From Desulfonatronospira thiodismutans ASO3-1 (lineage in GTDB: Bacteria; Desulfobacterota; Desulfovibrionia; Desulfovibrionales; Desulfonatronovibrionaceae), in NCBI RefSeq assembly GCF_000174435.1, contig NZ_ACJN02000004.1, positions 1 to 64,000 on the forward strand: 64,000 bases of DNA, read 5' to 3'. The position numbers and the translations under genes are program-made. This document shows, in pieces, positions 17,703 through 27,556 of this stretch. Numbering within the stretch: position 1 is the stretch's first letter; each line of letters opens with the position of its first letter. The notes beneath the pieces are model-generated. The model was not told where the DNA came from and did no database searches. It saw only the letters and a list, made by a program, of their open reading frames with translations.

Positions 17703-18479
17703 ATGAAAGCAGTTATTTTAGCAGCAGGCCTGGGCAGCAGGCTTGGAAAATCCTTGCCAAAGTGCTTGAATCACATTGGATCTGAAACTATTTTGTCCAG
17801 GCAAATGAGATTTTTTCATAAACACGGTATTAAACAGGTAATTGTGGTAGTTGGTTACAAAAAAGATCTGGTTATGGAAGAGAACCCCGAGGCCTTGTTT
17901 AAATACAACCCCTTCTTCTCGTCAACCAACACTGCGAAAAGCCTGTTGTTAGCTCTAGAAAACCTGGACGAGGACGTGATCTGGGTCAATGGAGATGTTG
18001 TCTTCGACATTGAGGTATTACAGGAAGTCGTATGTGCAGAGTATAGCGTAGCTGCTGTTGATACAAAAAAATGTGGACCGGAAGAAATCAAATACACTGC
18101 AGACTTCCAGGGTAACCTGTTAGAGATTTCAAAGCATGTTCAAAAACCCTGGGGAGAAGCCGTTGGAATTAACAAGGTCCTGCAAAAAGACTTGGCAGAG
18201 TTTCGTCAAGCACTTAAAATATGCCATAACAACGACTACTTTGAAAAAGGCATGGAAATTGCTATAAACACAGGAGTTATCTTTAAGACCTTGGACATCT
18301 CTAGTCACAGATGTATCGAGATAGATTTTCCCCAGGACCTGATTCAAGCCCAAAGCATGTTTGAAAATATGACGCAGCTGGAATCTTTGCCCAGAATTCC
18401 TTATGATATCAAACAAAACAAACACCTGCATTTTAATGCTGATTTTGATTTTGCCAAAAAACAAGTTGCAGCAAAATAA
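17703..18479 (+). CDS. LicC/PntC-like nucleotidyltransferase
   Basis: 258 residues from the ATG at 17703 (GGAG upstream; the frame open from 17625 has no plausible site). MobA/LicC-type fold: MKAVILAAGLGSRLG nucleotide loop, PKCL lysine and VNGDVVFD metal motif. LicC activates phosphocholine as CDP-choline, and the related PntC enzymes activate 2-aminoethylphosphonate. In this neighbourhood a role in CTP activation of a phosphonate or phospho-alcohol is likely. The window would then hold two cytidylyltransferases, this one and the domain fused to PEP mutase, perhaps for two different donors. A hexose-1-phosphate nucleotidyltransferase remains possible. Confidence 0.75.
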   Translation: MKAVILAAGLGSRLGKSLPKCLNHIGSETILSRQMRFFHKHGIKQVIVVVGYKKDLVMEENPEALFKYNPFFSSTNTAKSLLLALENLDEDVIWVNGDVVFDIEVLQEVVCAEYSVAAVDTKKCGPEEIKYTADFQGNLLEISKHVQKPWGEAVGINKVLQKDLAEFRQALKICHNNDYFEKGMEIAINTGVIFKTLDISSHRCIEIDFPQDLIQAQSMFENMTQLESLPRIPYDIKQNKHLHFNADFDFAKKQVAAK

Positions 18480-18532
18480 TAAGTTTTCAATCCAGTCTAT
18501 ATGCATATATTTTTACACAAAAGGATTAAATG

Positions 18533-21500
18533 ATGTTCACCGAACAAAGCAGTCCCGATAGAAATTTTATGGTTAGAACTGCACTGGTATCTGCAGGGCA
18601 AGCTATTCGAATAAATGACTGGACATATGTTACCAAAAAACTTTTAGAAGTTAAATCAATATATTCTGAACAACCACCTGCAAATATTTATGTTTTGCTG
18701 TCTATGGCTTATCGCTTTCAGCACCTTTTGGATTGGGCGGAAAACATTATCAATGAAGGTAAAGAAAAATACCCTCAGCATGCTGATATCTTGATGGAAC
18801 ACGCTGAAGTTGGCAAAGCTCAAAAAGATTTAATTTCTACTGACAGGTATAATAAAACACTAAAACAAAAATCTCAGAAAAATACAAGTCAATACCGCTC
18901 AGCCCAGCATCAGATTGAAAAGATCAGCAAAAAGCTCTTTGAACTGGGATTTGCAGATAGGGCTTCAGGTGAACTAAAACATATTGCTACCGGCAATTAT
19001 CAAAATATAGTAAAAACGCTTGCTGCCTGGGAACTTGCTAGCTGGTATGCAGGGCAACTCAGCCGGTCTAACGCTCAAAAGTGTCTGGACATGCTTGCTG
19101 TTGTCGAAAAATCTGGTGCAGATCCGGCAAAATTTGCAAGCGCCTCAATTATTAAAGCAGAATGTCTAAGCTTACTGGGTAAGGATCATGAAGCTAAGAA
19201 ATTTTTGCAGCATGCTTTATCTCAAGAACCCCGTACAGATCTATACATGGCAGCTGCCAACCTGGAACCAAAACTTCCAGACAAGCTGGCCTGGATCAAT
19301 AAAGCCTTGCGCTTGCATGGGCTTTCTGAGGTAAGTTCAACACCTGATACGGGTAATAACAATGCCCCGGCATCAAAAAGGTTGAGAGCTTGCTCAGCTG
19401 CAAAGCTCAAGGCCGAGCAAGCTCACAGCTCTCCCCTGGTTTCAGTAATTATTCCAGCTCACCATAATTTGCATCATATTAATATAGCTCTTGAATCCTT
19501 ATTGAAGCAAACCTGGGAAAATATGGAAATACTGGTTGTTGGAGCTGGTGGACAAGACGATCTTGAACAAAAGCTGTCAGAAAATATCAGGCAGGATTCC
19601 AGGCTGAAAATTATCTGGACAAATGAGAACGCTGGTAAGTACTTGGCTTTAAACACTGCTTTGAAAAAAGCTTCAGGCGAATTTGTCACCTGTCACGAAC
19701 CCCAGGAATGGTCCCATCCCCAGAGAATAGAAACCCAGGTTGTCAGCCTTATAAATTACCCAAACAGTGTTGGAAATATTGCTCAGACGACAATTATTGA
19801 TGCTGATTTCAAATTTGTGCTCCAGACAAATCCCGGTGGATATCTAACGGACAATCTTTCCTCTTTTATGTTTAGACGAGAACCCGTTTTCAATGCTGTG
19901 GGTTACTGGGATTGTGTTCTTTACGGAGCTGACAGAGAATACATGCAACGAATAAAAAACGTTTTTGGGGGAAGCTCGATTTTCAGCACCAATTCTGGAA
20001 TTTTATCTTTCATGAACAAAACAATTGATCCACATGAGTCTCAAATTAAACGTAATTTTACATATTTTTCTGGAGCAATCAGCGAATATTTAGAAAGCAG
20101 CAACTACCATCAATCAAACACAAATTGTAATCATTACGAATTTCCTCAAAACAAACGCCCTTTTCCTGCGCCACACTGCTTGTTGCCCAATACAGAAGAT
20201 AAACTTAATGATTGCAGACACTTTGATGTCATTATTGCATCAGAATTCAGAGTCCCTGGTGGAAATAACTACTCCAATCTGGAGGAAATAAAAGCTCAAA
20301 AACTTATGGGGCTCAAAACCGGACTTATTCAGATCTCCCGCTACGATTTAAACTATGATCATAAAAAATTCCCAGAATTTAGAGAATATATTGACGGGGA
20401 AAAGGTACAGGTGATTACTTGCGAGGAAAGGGTAAGTTGTGATTTACTTATCCTGAGATATCCCCCTGTACTTCAGGATTTGCAAAAGTCTATTCCCAAT
20501 GTTCAAGCAAAACAAGTTAAAATAATGGCTAATGTGCCTCCATTGCATTATTATGGTCAGAAAGGATTATTGCGCTACAAAATAGAATCCTGCCATCAAA
20601 ATTTGCTTAAATATTTCAACAATCCTGGTACGTGGCACCCTATTGGACCCTTGGTGAGAAAAGCTCTCACTGACTATCATGCCGATGATTTAACATATAT
20701 CAACCTTTCAAAAAAAGACTGGGTCAATATAATTAATGTATCCGAATGGAAACGAGCATCACGCCCGGAGACTGGCACAAACATCAGAATAGGGAGGCAT
20801 TCCAGAGACCATGAAACCAAGTGGCCTGCTGACAAGAATGAATTGCTCTCCATTTACCCTGATTCTGATAGACATGAAGTGCATATTTTAGGAGGAGCTA
20901 ATACTCCTAAACGTATACTTGGGTATAAACCAAAAAACTGGATTGTTCATGATTATGGAAGCATGCATCCTCAAGCGTTTCTCTCTAAGTTAGACGTTTA
21001 TATATATTATACAAACCCCAACTGGGTTGAGGCCTTTGGTCGGGTCATCATTGAAGCAATGGCAGTTGGGGTTCCTGTAATCTTGCCGCATGAATACAAA
21101 TCATTGTTTGGAGATGTGGCAATTTATGCTCATCCATCTGAAGTTGCTGCCCGCATAGATGAACTTATGCAGGACAGTGATTATTATGATCGGAAGGTTC
21201 AAAGAGCCCTGGAATATGTGGAGGAAAATTTTGGGTACTCCCAGCATGCTAAGCGCCTTAAGGAAATAAATCCTGGTTTTAATATAGATTTCCCAGGACA
21301 TTATGAACCTGTACAACCAGATGACGAGACTGTAGCTCATGCTTTAGAGGCCATACAGCAAGAAAACTGGGCAGAAGCAATCAGGCGCTGGCAAAAAGTA
21401 TTCTTGAAGCATAAGAACCAGGCCCCTGCCCATGCCTATGCCTCCCTATCCCTGGCTCATCGCATGCAGGGTAACCCGGATAAGGCTGAAAAACTTATCG

Positions 21501-24364
21501 AGCAGGGTCAGAAAAATTATCCTGACGATAAAGAACTTCTCTTGGAGTACGTCAAGACTGCCAAAGCCAGGCGTGACCGGGCCGAGGCAGCCAAAAGGTC
21601 CCAAAGACTGGAGCAAGTTAGCAACAGGCAGGAAGGCCTTGATCATTCCAGCGGTACTACTTATTATCAGCAGGCGATAACCAGCCCCATAGATAACCAG
21701 CATGCAGATCCATCAACCTCTCAAAAGATGTTTTCTGCCAAGCAACGCCAAGGACAATCAATTGGTCGCAACGCCAAATGCCCCTGCGGATCGGGAAAAA
21801 AGGTCAAGAAATGCTGTGGAATAGAAAGTGAAACAAAAACACAAATAAATAAGGATGATTGCTCCAATCATCATGCATCAAAGTTAAATAATAAAGAAAA
21901 CTACAATTGGTGCAAACCGCTGCAGAATTACAAATCGGCAAGTGTTGCCACAGACTCTGAACCTCTCGAGCTTGATGGAAAGCTAAAACACATATATTTT
22001 GTCTATCCAGATACAAAGGATGCTCATGGCATGCATTACAACAGCTCGTTAAAACGTGTTCATAAAACAAAAAGTGCTGGAATAGATGCTGAAGCTGTCG
22101 CTCTTGAGAGTCCTGATTTTTTACGTGCTATTACAGATTGTAGCAATCATGAAGGATATGTCTTATTTGCTGGAAGAAACGGCTATGATTTGACTATTAA
22201 TTCTAGAAAGCTGAACAAAAATGTATTTGACCATCTAAACGTTAATGTAATAGCCACACTCGCTGATCATCCTTACTCCAGTTTTATGTGGAGGCTGCTT
22301 GACAATGCTGCTGAAAATACTGTTTTTTTTACTCGTCCATCTCTGGATCGAGAGTTGCGAGCCATATATCCCCAGCTGACCAGAACTGACGTATATGAAA
22401 GCCTTGGAGGGCCGCACAATCAAAACATCGACCAAGCTCTTGCGCAAAGACCTTTGTCTAAACGCCACATTGATCTCTTGATACCTCTGGGGCTACATAA
22501 ATTCTTCAAGAAACCTTCACTAAAACAGCAGCTGCATCAACTGGGTCAGGAAGCACAAAAAATCGGTGAATCGCTCTTTGAAGCCGCACGAAAAGATTAC
22601 CATACCACCGTCTTTGAGAACTTTCAGAATATAATAAAACACGAGTTCGGCGAAGAGCATGTCTTCAGCCACCCTAAAACCAAACAGGACTGGATATGGT
22701 TAAACGTATTGAGTGTCGTGGACTGGACAGTGAGGATGGACCGCAGGGTTAGATTGCTGAACAGCTTGCACCGGCTGCCCTCAAGTACAAGGATCAACAT
22801 TACTGCAAGCCCGAAAGTAGCCGACTTTTTCCCCAGACTCAAAAACAAAAAAAATATCCACTGGATAGGAGAAGTAAGCACAAAAAAACTGGAAGATCTG
22901 TATTCAGAGTCAAAAATGGTTCTCAACTGCAACCCCACATACCCGGACTTTGTAAATGAACGAGTAAGGAATGCCATGGCCTGGGGATGCTGCGTAATCT
23001 CAGACTATCAACAAGCGTTGGGCAAACATTTTCAAGACCATGTGAGTATTTTGTTCACTGACCCTGAAGGCAGGAAAATCGAGGATTTTTGCGAGCTAAA
23101 CGTTAATGTCCTTCAAGATATTGCAGACGCTGGACGGAATTTGATGCCAGCACCACAGCCTGATAAAGGCAATATAGGCTTTCTTAAAAGAATCGAGAAA
23201 CACCTTCCCGATATAAAATTAAATGATCCTGGCCAGTTGTCCAAAGATCCCGATAAGTCTGCTGATCCTGAAGCTAAGGCTTTGAGATCTTGCTTTTCCT
23301 CTCAATCTAATAGCCAAAAACCCGCTTCAAGCAAAAATAACAATCTGAAACTATTAATGGCTGGAAACCAGGAAGTTATCGAAAACGATCAAATGACTGT
23401 AGACTGGATTTTAACAAGAAGGTGCAATTATTCTTGCAGCTATTGCACAGTATATAACAATAAAACCGGTTTTTTTGTGCCGATTGAAAACCTTAACTCA
23501 GTAATAGACAGACTCAATGATTTGCCGCACCAGAAAATAAAACTGGCTCTTTCTGGAGGAGAGCCAACTATACATCCCAGGTACCTGGACTTCATTGAGC
23601 ATACCATCAGCACCCTTCAAGATCGAGTGACCATCAATACGCAGACTAATTTCAGCCGACAGCTGAAATTTTACGAAAACCTTGTAGATAGAATCGGAGA
23701 GCAAACTGACAAAATCAGTTTTTCATCATCCTACCATTTTGAACACGCAGAAAAACATAGGTTCATTGAAAATATTCTTTTTTTAACTGAAAAAAAGGTG
23801 CCTGTCACTTTTAAAATATGTGCGGAACCAGATCGCATGGACCAAGTAAAAGATCTATATAATGAGGCTAAATATCTGGAAAATGATTTTCTCAAGGTAG
23901 CTTTAGTCGTTGTCAGAGAAAATTACGGTTCATTTCCAGACAAAAGGTATTCCAGCGAAGATCTTGCATGGCTGCAGAATGAATATACAGAAAATAAGGG
24001 CACTATTCTACTCAAATACTACGATATTTCATGCAATAGGATAAGAGACTATTATCATACTGCTGATGAATTAATAATAAATGGGATGCATAAATTTACT
24101 GGAATGTCCTGCTATGCCGGATTAAACAGAATTTCAATTGGTTCTGATGGATCATTGGCTCCATCAGTTTGCCTCAGGTGGTCTAAAGGACTAAAACACA
24201 ATGTATACGACAATCCCAGCTCAATACTTTCTTTCCAAGAACCTATTACTTGTCCATGTAAAGTGTGCCATGTTCCTGCAGATATGCAAGTTCCAAAATA
24301 CAATTTCGGATTGATTAATAAGATTAGTAAACACAATAATCAACATTTATTTTCTTTCTGCTGA
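18533..24364 (+). CDS. Giant GT2 / GT-B / TPR / SEC-C / GT-B / radical SAM protein
   Basis: About 1943 residues; of two adjacent ATGs the second (18533) is 7 nt from AAGGA. Order: TPR-like helices (~1-260); GT2 (~303-520, VSVIIPAHHN); a GT-B glycosyltransferase (~565-935, with EAFGRVIIEAMAVGVPVILP); TPR (~940-1035). A SEC-C motif follows (~1078-1098, [14 protein letters not shown]). The second GT-B, CgeB-like, lies at ~1154-1545, with NERVRNAMAWGCCVISD. A C-terminal radical SAM domain (~1622-1910) has Cys1632, Cys1636 and Cys1639 in CNYSCSYC and a GGEPTIHP motif. A late Cys cluster (CPCKVC) resembles a SPASM-type extra Fe-S site. No signal peptide, so cytoplasmic. It looks like a one-chain glycan assembler with a radical sugar- or phosphonate-modifying step. 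The substrate is unknown. Confidence 0.75.
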   Translation: MFTEQSSPDRNFMVRTALVSAGQAIRINDWTYVTKKLLEVKSIYSEQPPANIYVLLSMAYRFQHLLDWAENIINEGKEKYPQHADILMEHAEVGKAQKDLISTDRYNKTLKQKSQKNTSQYRSAQHQIEKISKKLFELGFADRASGELKHIATGNYQNIVKTLAAWELASWYAGQLSRSNAQKCLDMLAVVEKSGADPAKFASASIIKAECLSLLGKDHEAKKFLQHALSQEPRTDLYMAAANLEPKLPDKLAWINKALRLHGLSEVSSTPDTGNNNAPASKRLRACSAAKLKAEQAHSSPLVSVIIPAHHNLHHINIALESLLKQTWENMEILVVGAGGQDDLEQKLSENIRQDSRLKIIWTNENAGKYLALNTALKKASGEFVTCHEPQEWSHPQRIETQVVSLINYPNSVGNIAQTTIIDADFKFVLQTNPGGYLTDNLSSFMFRREPVFNAVGYWDCVLYGADREYMQRIKNVFGGSSIFSTNSGILSFMNKTIDPHESQIKRNFTYFSGAISEYLESSNYHQSNTNCNHYEFPQNKRPFPAPHCLLPNTEDKLNDCRHFDVIIASEFRVPGGNNYSNLEEIKAQKLMGLKTGLIQISRYDLNYDHKKFPEFREYIDGEKVQVITCEERVSCDLLILRYPPVLQDLQKSIPNVQAKQVKIMANVPPLHYYGQKGLLRYKIESCHQNLLKYFNNPGTWHPIGPLVRKALTDYHADDLTYINLSKKDWVNIINVSEWKRASRPETGTNIRIGRHSRDHETKWPADKNELLSIYPDSDRHEVHILGGANTPKRILGYKPKNWIVHDYGSMHPQAFLSKLDVYIYYTNPNWVEAFGRVIIEAMAVGVPVILPHEYKSLFGDVAIYAHPSEVAARIDELMQDSDYYDRKVQRALEYVEENFGYSQHAKRLKEINPGFNIDFPGHYEPVQPDDETVAHALEAIQQENWAEAIRRWQKVFLKHKNQAPAHAYASLSLAHRMQGNPDKAEKLIEQGQKNYPDDKELLLEYVKTAKARRDRAEAAKRSQRLEQVSNRQEGLDHSSGTTYYQQAITSPIDNQHADPSTSQKMFSAKQRQGQSIGRNAKCPCGSGKKVKKCCGIESETKTQINKDDCSNHHASKLNNKENYNWCKPLQNYKSASVATDSEPLELDGKLKHIYFVYPDTKDAHGMHYNSSLKRVHKTKSAGIDAEAVALESPDFLRAITDCSNHEGYVLFAGRNGYDLTINSRKLNKNVFDHLNVNVIATLADHPYSSFMWRLLDNAAENTVFFTRPSLDRELRAIYPQLTRTDVYESLGGPHNQNIDQALAQRPLSKRHIDLLIPLGLHKFFKKPSLKQQLHQLGQEAQKIGESLFEAARKDYHTTVFENFQNIIKHEFGEEHVFSHPKTKQDWIWLNVLSVVDWTVRMDRRVRLLNSLHRLPSSTRINITASPKVADFFPRLKNKKNIHWIGEVSTKKLEDLYSESKMVLNCNPTYPDFVNERVRNAMAWGCCVISDYQQALGKHFQDHVSILFTDPEGRKIEDFCELNVNVLQDIADAGRNLMPAPQPDKGNIGFLKRIEKHLPDIKLNDPGQLSKDPDKSADPEAKALRSCFSSQSNSQKPASSKNNNLKLLMAGNQEVIENDQMTVDWILTRRCNYSCSYCTVYNNKTGFFVPIENLNSVIDRLNDLPHQKIKLALSGGEPTIHPRYLDFIEHTISTLQDRVTINTQTNFSRQLKFYENLVDRIGEQTDKISFSSSYHFEHAEKHRFIENILFLTEKKVPVTFKICAEPDRMDQVKDLYNEAKYLENDFLKVALVVVRENYGSFPDKRYSSEDLAWLQNEYTENKGTILLKYYDISCNRIRDYYHTADELIINGMHKFTGMSCYAGLNRISIGSDGSLAPSVCLRWSKGLKHNVYDNPSSILSFQEPITCPCKVCHVPADMQVPKYNFGLINKISKHNNQHLFSFC

Positions 24365-24723
24365 TTTAAACAAATAATATTTTTAAAAAACCATAAAATA
24401 ATATTTTCAAACTGCTTCGTCTCTTTTTTTTAACAATTCCGTGATATAAATTTTCTAAAGAAAGAAATTTTAATGTTTTTTGCAAACATATTTTTAGATG
24501 GAAATCATTTCTCATTACAGATACCATTATTTTTGATAATGGTAGCAATATTGATTTTAAATGCTAATTACATTATACGTATTAAGAAAGAATCCTTCAA
24601 TAAAAAATATTGGCGAAAACATATGGTTAACTGTTGAGCCGATTGATAATTTTCCTTTTAAAGTTGATGCACCTAACTTGCTTAAAGATTAGTGGGTCGC
24701 CAAAAACAGTAGACTATAGAAAT
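24365..24723. other. AT-rich gap with two doubtful short reading frames
   Basis: Two short overlapping frames exist. One at 24473-24637 (54 residues) has one membrane-like segment (IPLFLIMVAILIL). One at 24561-24692 (43 residues) ends [13 protein letters not shown]. Neither has a convincing ribosome site. They could be fragments of a decayed gene or chance frames. Confidence 0.3.
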
Positions 24724-25593
24724 ATGAAAGGCATCATACTCGCCGGCGGCTCCGGCACCCGCTTGTATCCCATTACCAGGGGGATATCCAAACAGTTGCT
24801 GCCGATCTACGACAAGCCCATGATCTACTATCCCCTGTCCGTGCTCATGCTGGCTGGGATACAGGATATTCTGATAATATCCACCCCGGATGATCTGCCC
24901 AATTACCAACGCCTGTTGGGGGACGGCTCGGACATTGGTATCAGCCTGGACTATACAGAGCAGCCCAGTCCGGACGGACTGGCCCAAGCCTTTCTGCTAG
25001 GAGAAAATTTTATCGGTACAGACCGAGTTTGTCTGGTCTTGGGGGATAATATTTTCTACGGCCAGAACTTTACGCCAAAGCTTAGGCAGGCCGCACAGCG
25101 AGAGACAGGAGCCACGGTATTCGGCTACCAGGTCAATGACCCACACCGATTTGGCGTGGTCGAATTCGATTCCAGTAAACGGGCCATATCCATAGAAGAA
25201 AAGCCGCAAAAGCCCAAGTCCAGCTATGCAGTCACCGGGTTGTATTTCTACGACAACGATGTGCTGGACATAGCCAGACAGGTCAAGCCTTCTCACCGGG
25301 GTGAGCTTGAGATTACCGCAGTGAATCAGGCCTATCTGAAGCGTGGGGATCTGTATGTGGAGATGCTCGGTCGGGGCTTTGCCTGGCTGGACACCGGAAC
25401 CCATGAAAGCCTGCTGGAAGCGGCCCAGTTTGTGGAGACAATCGAAAAGCGGCAGGGATTTAAGATCGCATGTCTGGAAGAGATCGCCTGGCGAAACGGT
25501 TGGCTGTCAAACACGGACCTGGAAAAAGCTGGCAAGGCTTTGGCGAAGAATGGTTATGGTCAGTATCTGCTGGGACTGATAGAAGAGTCGTAA
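24724..25593 (+). CDS. rfbA: Glucose-1-phosphate thymidylyltransferase
   Basis: 289 residues from the ATG at 24724; the upstream extension from 24634 is not conserved. RfbA/RmlA signature: [20 protein letters not shown], the VLGDNIFYG active-site segment, and [10 protein letters not shown]. It makes dTDP-glucose from glucose-1-phosphate and dTTP. The paralogue at 27553-28440 is ~75-80% similar by eye. No rfbB, C or D genes are in the window, so the 4,6-dehydratase must be encoded elsewhere. Paired with DegT aminotransferases, it points to dTDP-amino-deoxysugars. Confidence 0.92.
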   Translation: MKGIILAGGSGTRLYPITRGISKQLLPIYDKPMIYYPLSVLMLAGIQDILIISTPDDLPNYQRLLGDGSDIGISLDYTEQPSPDGLAQAFLLGENFIGTDRVCLVLGDNIFYGQNFTPKLRQAAQRETGATVFGYQVNDPHRFGVVEFDSSKRAISIEEKPQKPKSSYAVTGLYFYDNDVLDIARQVKPSHRGELEITAVNQAYLKRGDLYVEMLGRGFAWLDTGTHESLLEAAQFVETIEKRQGFKIACLEEIAWRNGWLSNTDLEKAGKALAKNGYGQYLLGLIEES

Positions 25594-25785
25594 CGCGGGA
25601 AGCGTGAAGCGGTAGGCGGGAAGAGTTGAGCGTAGAGCGGGAAGCGGGAAGAGGGAAGCGCAAAGAGTTGGGCGGCATGCGGAGAGCGAGGAGCTAAAAA
25701 GCAATGACCTAGAGATTTTTCTTCTCTTTTTCTCTCGCCCTGCGCTTACCGCCACCCGCTTCCCGCACACCGCAGCGGAGCACTA
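25594..25785. repeat. GC-rich low-complexity repeats
   Basis: GCGGGAAGCGTGAAGCGGTAGGC-like repeats on one side and the reverse-complement type (CGCTTACCGCCACCCGCTTCC) on the other, around the four-helix-bundle gene. Related text is at 26164-26370. No gene seen. Confidence 0.7.
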
Positions 25786-26163
25786 ATGGCTCATTTTCGG
25801 TTTGAAGATCTTGAAATCTGGCAGCTTGCAAAACAGCTTGCTGTTAAGTTTCATCGAATAGCGGACCGTTTAGAACAACGAAAGCTATTCCGCTATGCAG
25901 AGCAGCTTCGAGCTGCTGGCCTATCAATTTCAAATAACATAGCAGAGGGCTGCGGAAGCATTCATCCAAAAGAATTTGATCAGTTCTTGAATATTGCCAG
26001 GCGATCCTTGTATGAAGACGCCTCTATGGTTCATGTATTTTTCGCCCTTGAGTTGCTTGAAAATGATGAAAAAGAGGAACTTCTGGAAGAATGCGATTTC
26101 TTGAGCCGCAAGATTACAAATTATTATAAATCAAGGCAGCAGGCGGCAAGAGGTAAGCGGTAG
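25786..26163 (+). CDS. Four-helix-bundle (S23/IVS-type) protein
   Basis: 125 residues: FEDLEIWQLAKQLAVKFHR at the start and LSISNNIAEGCGS in the middle, the family hallmarks. The last residues (QQAARGKR) run into the flanking GCAAGAGGTAAGCGG repeats, so the true C-terminus has been altered by repeat sequence. Flanked by GC-rich repeats on both sides, and inserted between an rfbA and its degT. Function unknown. Confidence 0.78.
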   Translation: MAHFRFEDLEIWQLAKQLAVKFHRIADRLEQRKLFRYAEQLRAAGLSISNNIAEGCGSIHPKEFDQFLNIARRSLYEDASMVHVFFALELLENDEKEELLEECDFLSRKITNYYKSRQQAARGKR

Positions 26164-26370
26164 GTGGCAAGCGTAGAGCGGTAAGAGGTAAGTGATAGGT
26201 GGCAAGCGTATAGCGGGGAGTGAAAAAGCAATGGCGTAGAGATTTTTCTTCTCTTTTTCTTTCGCCCTGCGCTTTCCGCTTGCCGCCCAGCGCACTACGC
26301 CCTGCGCTTACCGCCACCCGCTTCCCGCTCCTTGCCCAACGCTTTCCGCTCAGCGCTTACCGCTTTACGA
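26164..26370. repeat. GC-rich low-complexity repeats
   Basis: GGTAGGTGGCAAGCGTAGAGCGGTAAG-type repeats followed by their reverse-complement type. They mirror 25594-25785 and bracket the four-helix-bundle gene. Confidence 0.7.
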
Positions 26371-26401
26371 CAAACAAGAAGCTGGTTGCAATAAGGTCAA
26401 C

Positions 26402-27556
26402 ATGAACTCAGAACCCGCAAAGCCATTACAGCCATATGTAGCAGATAAAAAGATCCTGGTCACCCAGCCTTTTCTTCCTCCTTTGGAAGAGGCCCAGGAG
26501 TTTTTGCAGGACATCTGGGACAGCAAGTGGCTGACCAACCAGGGCAGATATCACCAGGCCCTGGAAAAGGAGCTGGCCTCCTTTCTCGGCGTTCCGTATG
26601 TGGCCTTGTTTGCCAATGGAACCCTGGCCCTGTTCACTGCCCTGCAAGCCATGCGAGTCACAGGCGAGGTGATCACCACCCCGTTCAGCTTTGTGGCCAC
26701 CACCCATGCCCTGTGGTGGAACAATATCCGGCCTGTGTTTGTAGATATTGAGCCAGAGCACTGCAATCTGGATCCGGAAAAGGTGGAGTCAGCCATCACG
26801 CCCAAGACCACTGGCATTCTGCCGGTTCATGTCTACGGCCATCCCTGCCAGGTGGAACGTCTGCAGGAGATAGCCGATATCTACGGCCTGCATCTCATCT
26901 ATGATGCAGCCCATGCCTTTGGGGTTAAGTATAAAGATCAGTCAGTCCTGAACTATGGGGACTTATCAATCCTCAGCTTTCACGCTACCAAGGTTTTTAA
27001 TACCTTCGAGGGCGGGGCAATCATCTGTCATGATGCCAAGACCAAGAAACGCATAGATTACCTTAAGAATTTCGGCTTTGTTGGAGAAACTACAGTAATA
27101 GCCCCGGGCATAAACGCCAAGATGAACGAGTTTCAGGCAGGGATAGGACTCTTGCAGCTTAAGTATTTTGATCAGGTGGTAGAGCAGAGAAAAGCCATAA
27201 CCAAACGCTACCAGGAACTTCTATCTGACATTGAGGGTATTTCCTTTATTCACCAAGACCCTGATGTAACCTACAACCATGCTTACTTTCCCATATTTAT
27301 AGATCAGGAAAAATGCGGCAGATGCCGTGATGATATTTATGAGAAGTTGAAAGCTCACAACTACTTTGGCCGAAGATACTTCTACCCCCTGATATCCACT
27401 TTCAATGCCTACAAGTCACTGCCCAGTGCAGAACCAGAGAATCTTCCGGTTGCCACCAGAAAAGCAAACCAGGTTATCTGCCTGCCTATTTATCCAGGAC
27501 TTGAGATGGAGCATGTGGAGAATATCGCCGCTTTAATAAGGGAGTTTAAGCAGTGA
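26402..27556 (+). CDS. DegT/DnrJ/EryC1-family sugar aminotransferase
   Basis: 384 residues. PLP-dependent aminotransferase of nucleotide-sugar 3- or 4-keto groups. Visible: the SKWLTNQG substrate motif, [11 protein letters not shown], a YDAAHAFG aspartate segment binding the PLP nitrogen, and the catalytic lysine in [19 protein letters not shown] lies ~8 nt before the ATG. Its stop overlaps the GTG of the next rfbA (GTGA). The 28494 protein is a paralogue with the same leader bases (CAATAAGGTCAA), so rfbA-degT was duplicated as a unit. Likely acts on a dTDP-4-keto- or 3-keto-6-deoxyhexose. Confidence 0.88.
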   Translation: MNSEPAKPLQPYVADKKILVTQPFLPPLEEAQEFLQDIWDSKWLTNQGRYHQALEKELASFLGVPYVALFANGTLALFTALQAMRVTGEVITTPFSFVATTHALWWNNIRPVFVDIEPEHCNLDPEKVESAITPKTTGILPVHVYGHPCQVERLQEIADIYGLHLIYDAAHAFGVKYKDQSVLNYGDLSILSFHATKVFNTFEGGAIICHDAKTKKRIDYLKNFGFVGETTVIAPGINAKMNEFQAGIGLLQLKYFDQVVEQRKAITKRYQELLSDIEGISFIHQDPDVTYNHAYFPIFIDQEKCGRCRDDIYEKLKAHNYFGRRYFYPLISTFNAYKSLPSAEPENLPVATRKANQVICLPIYPGLEMEHVENIAALIREFKQ

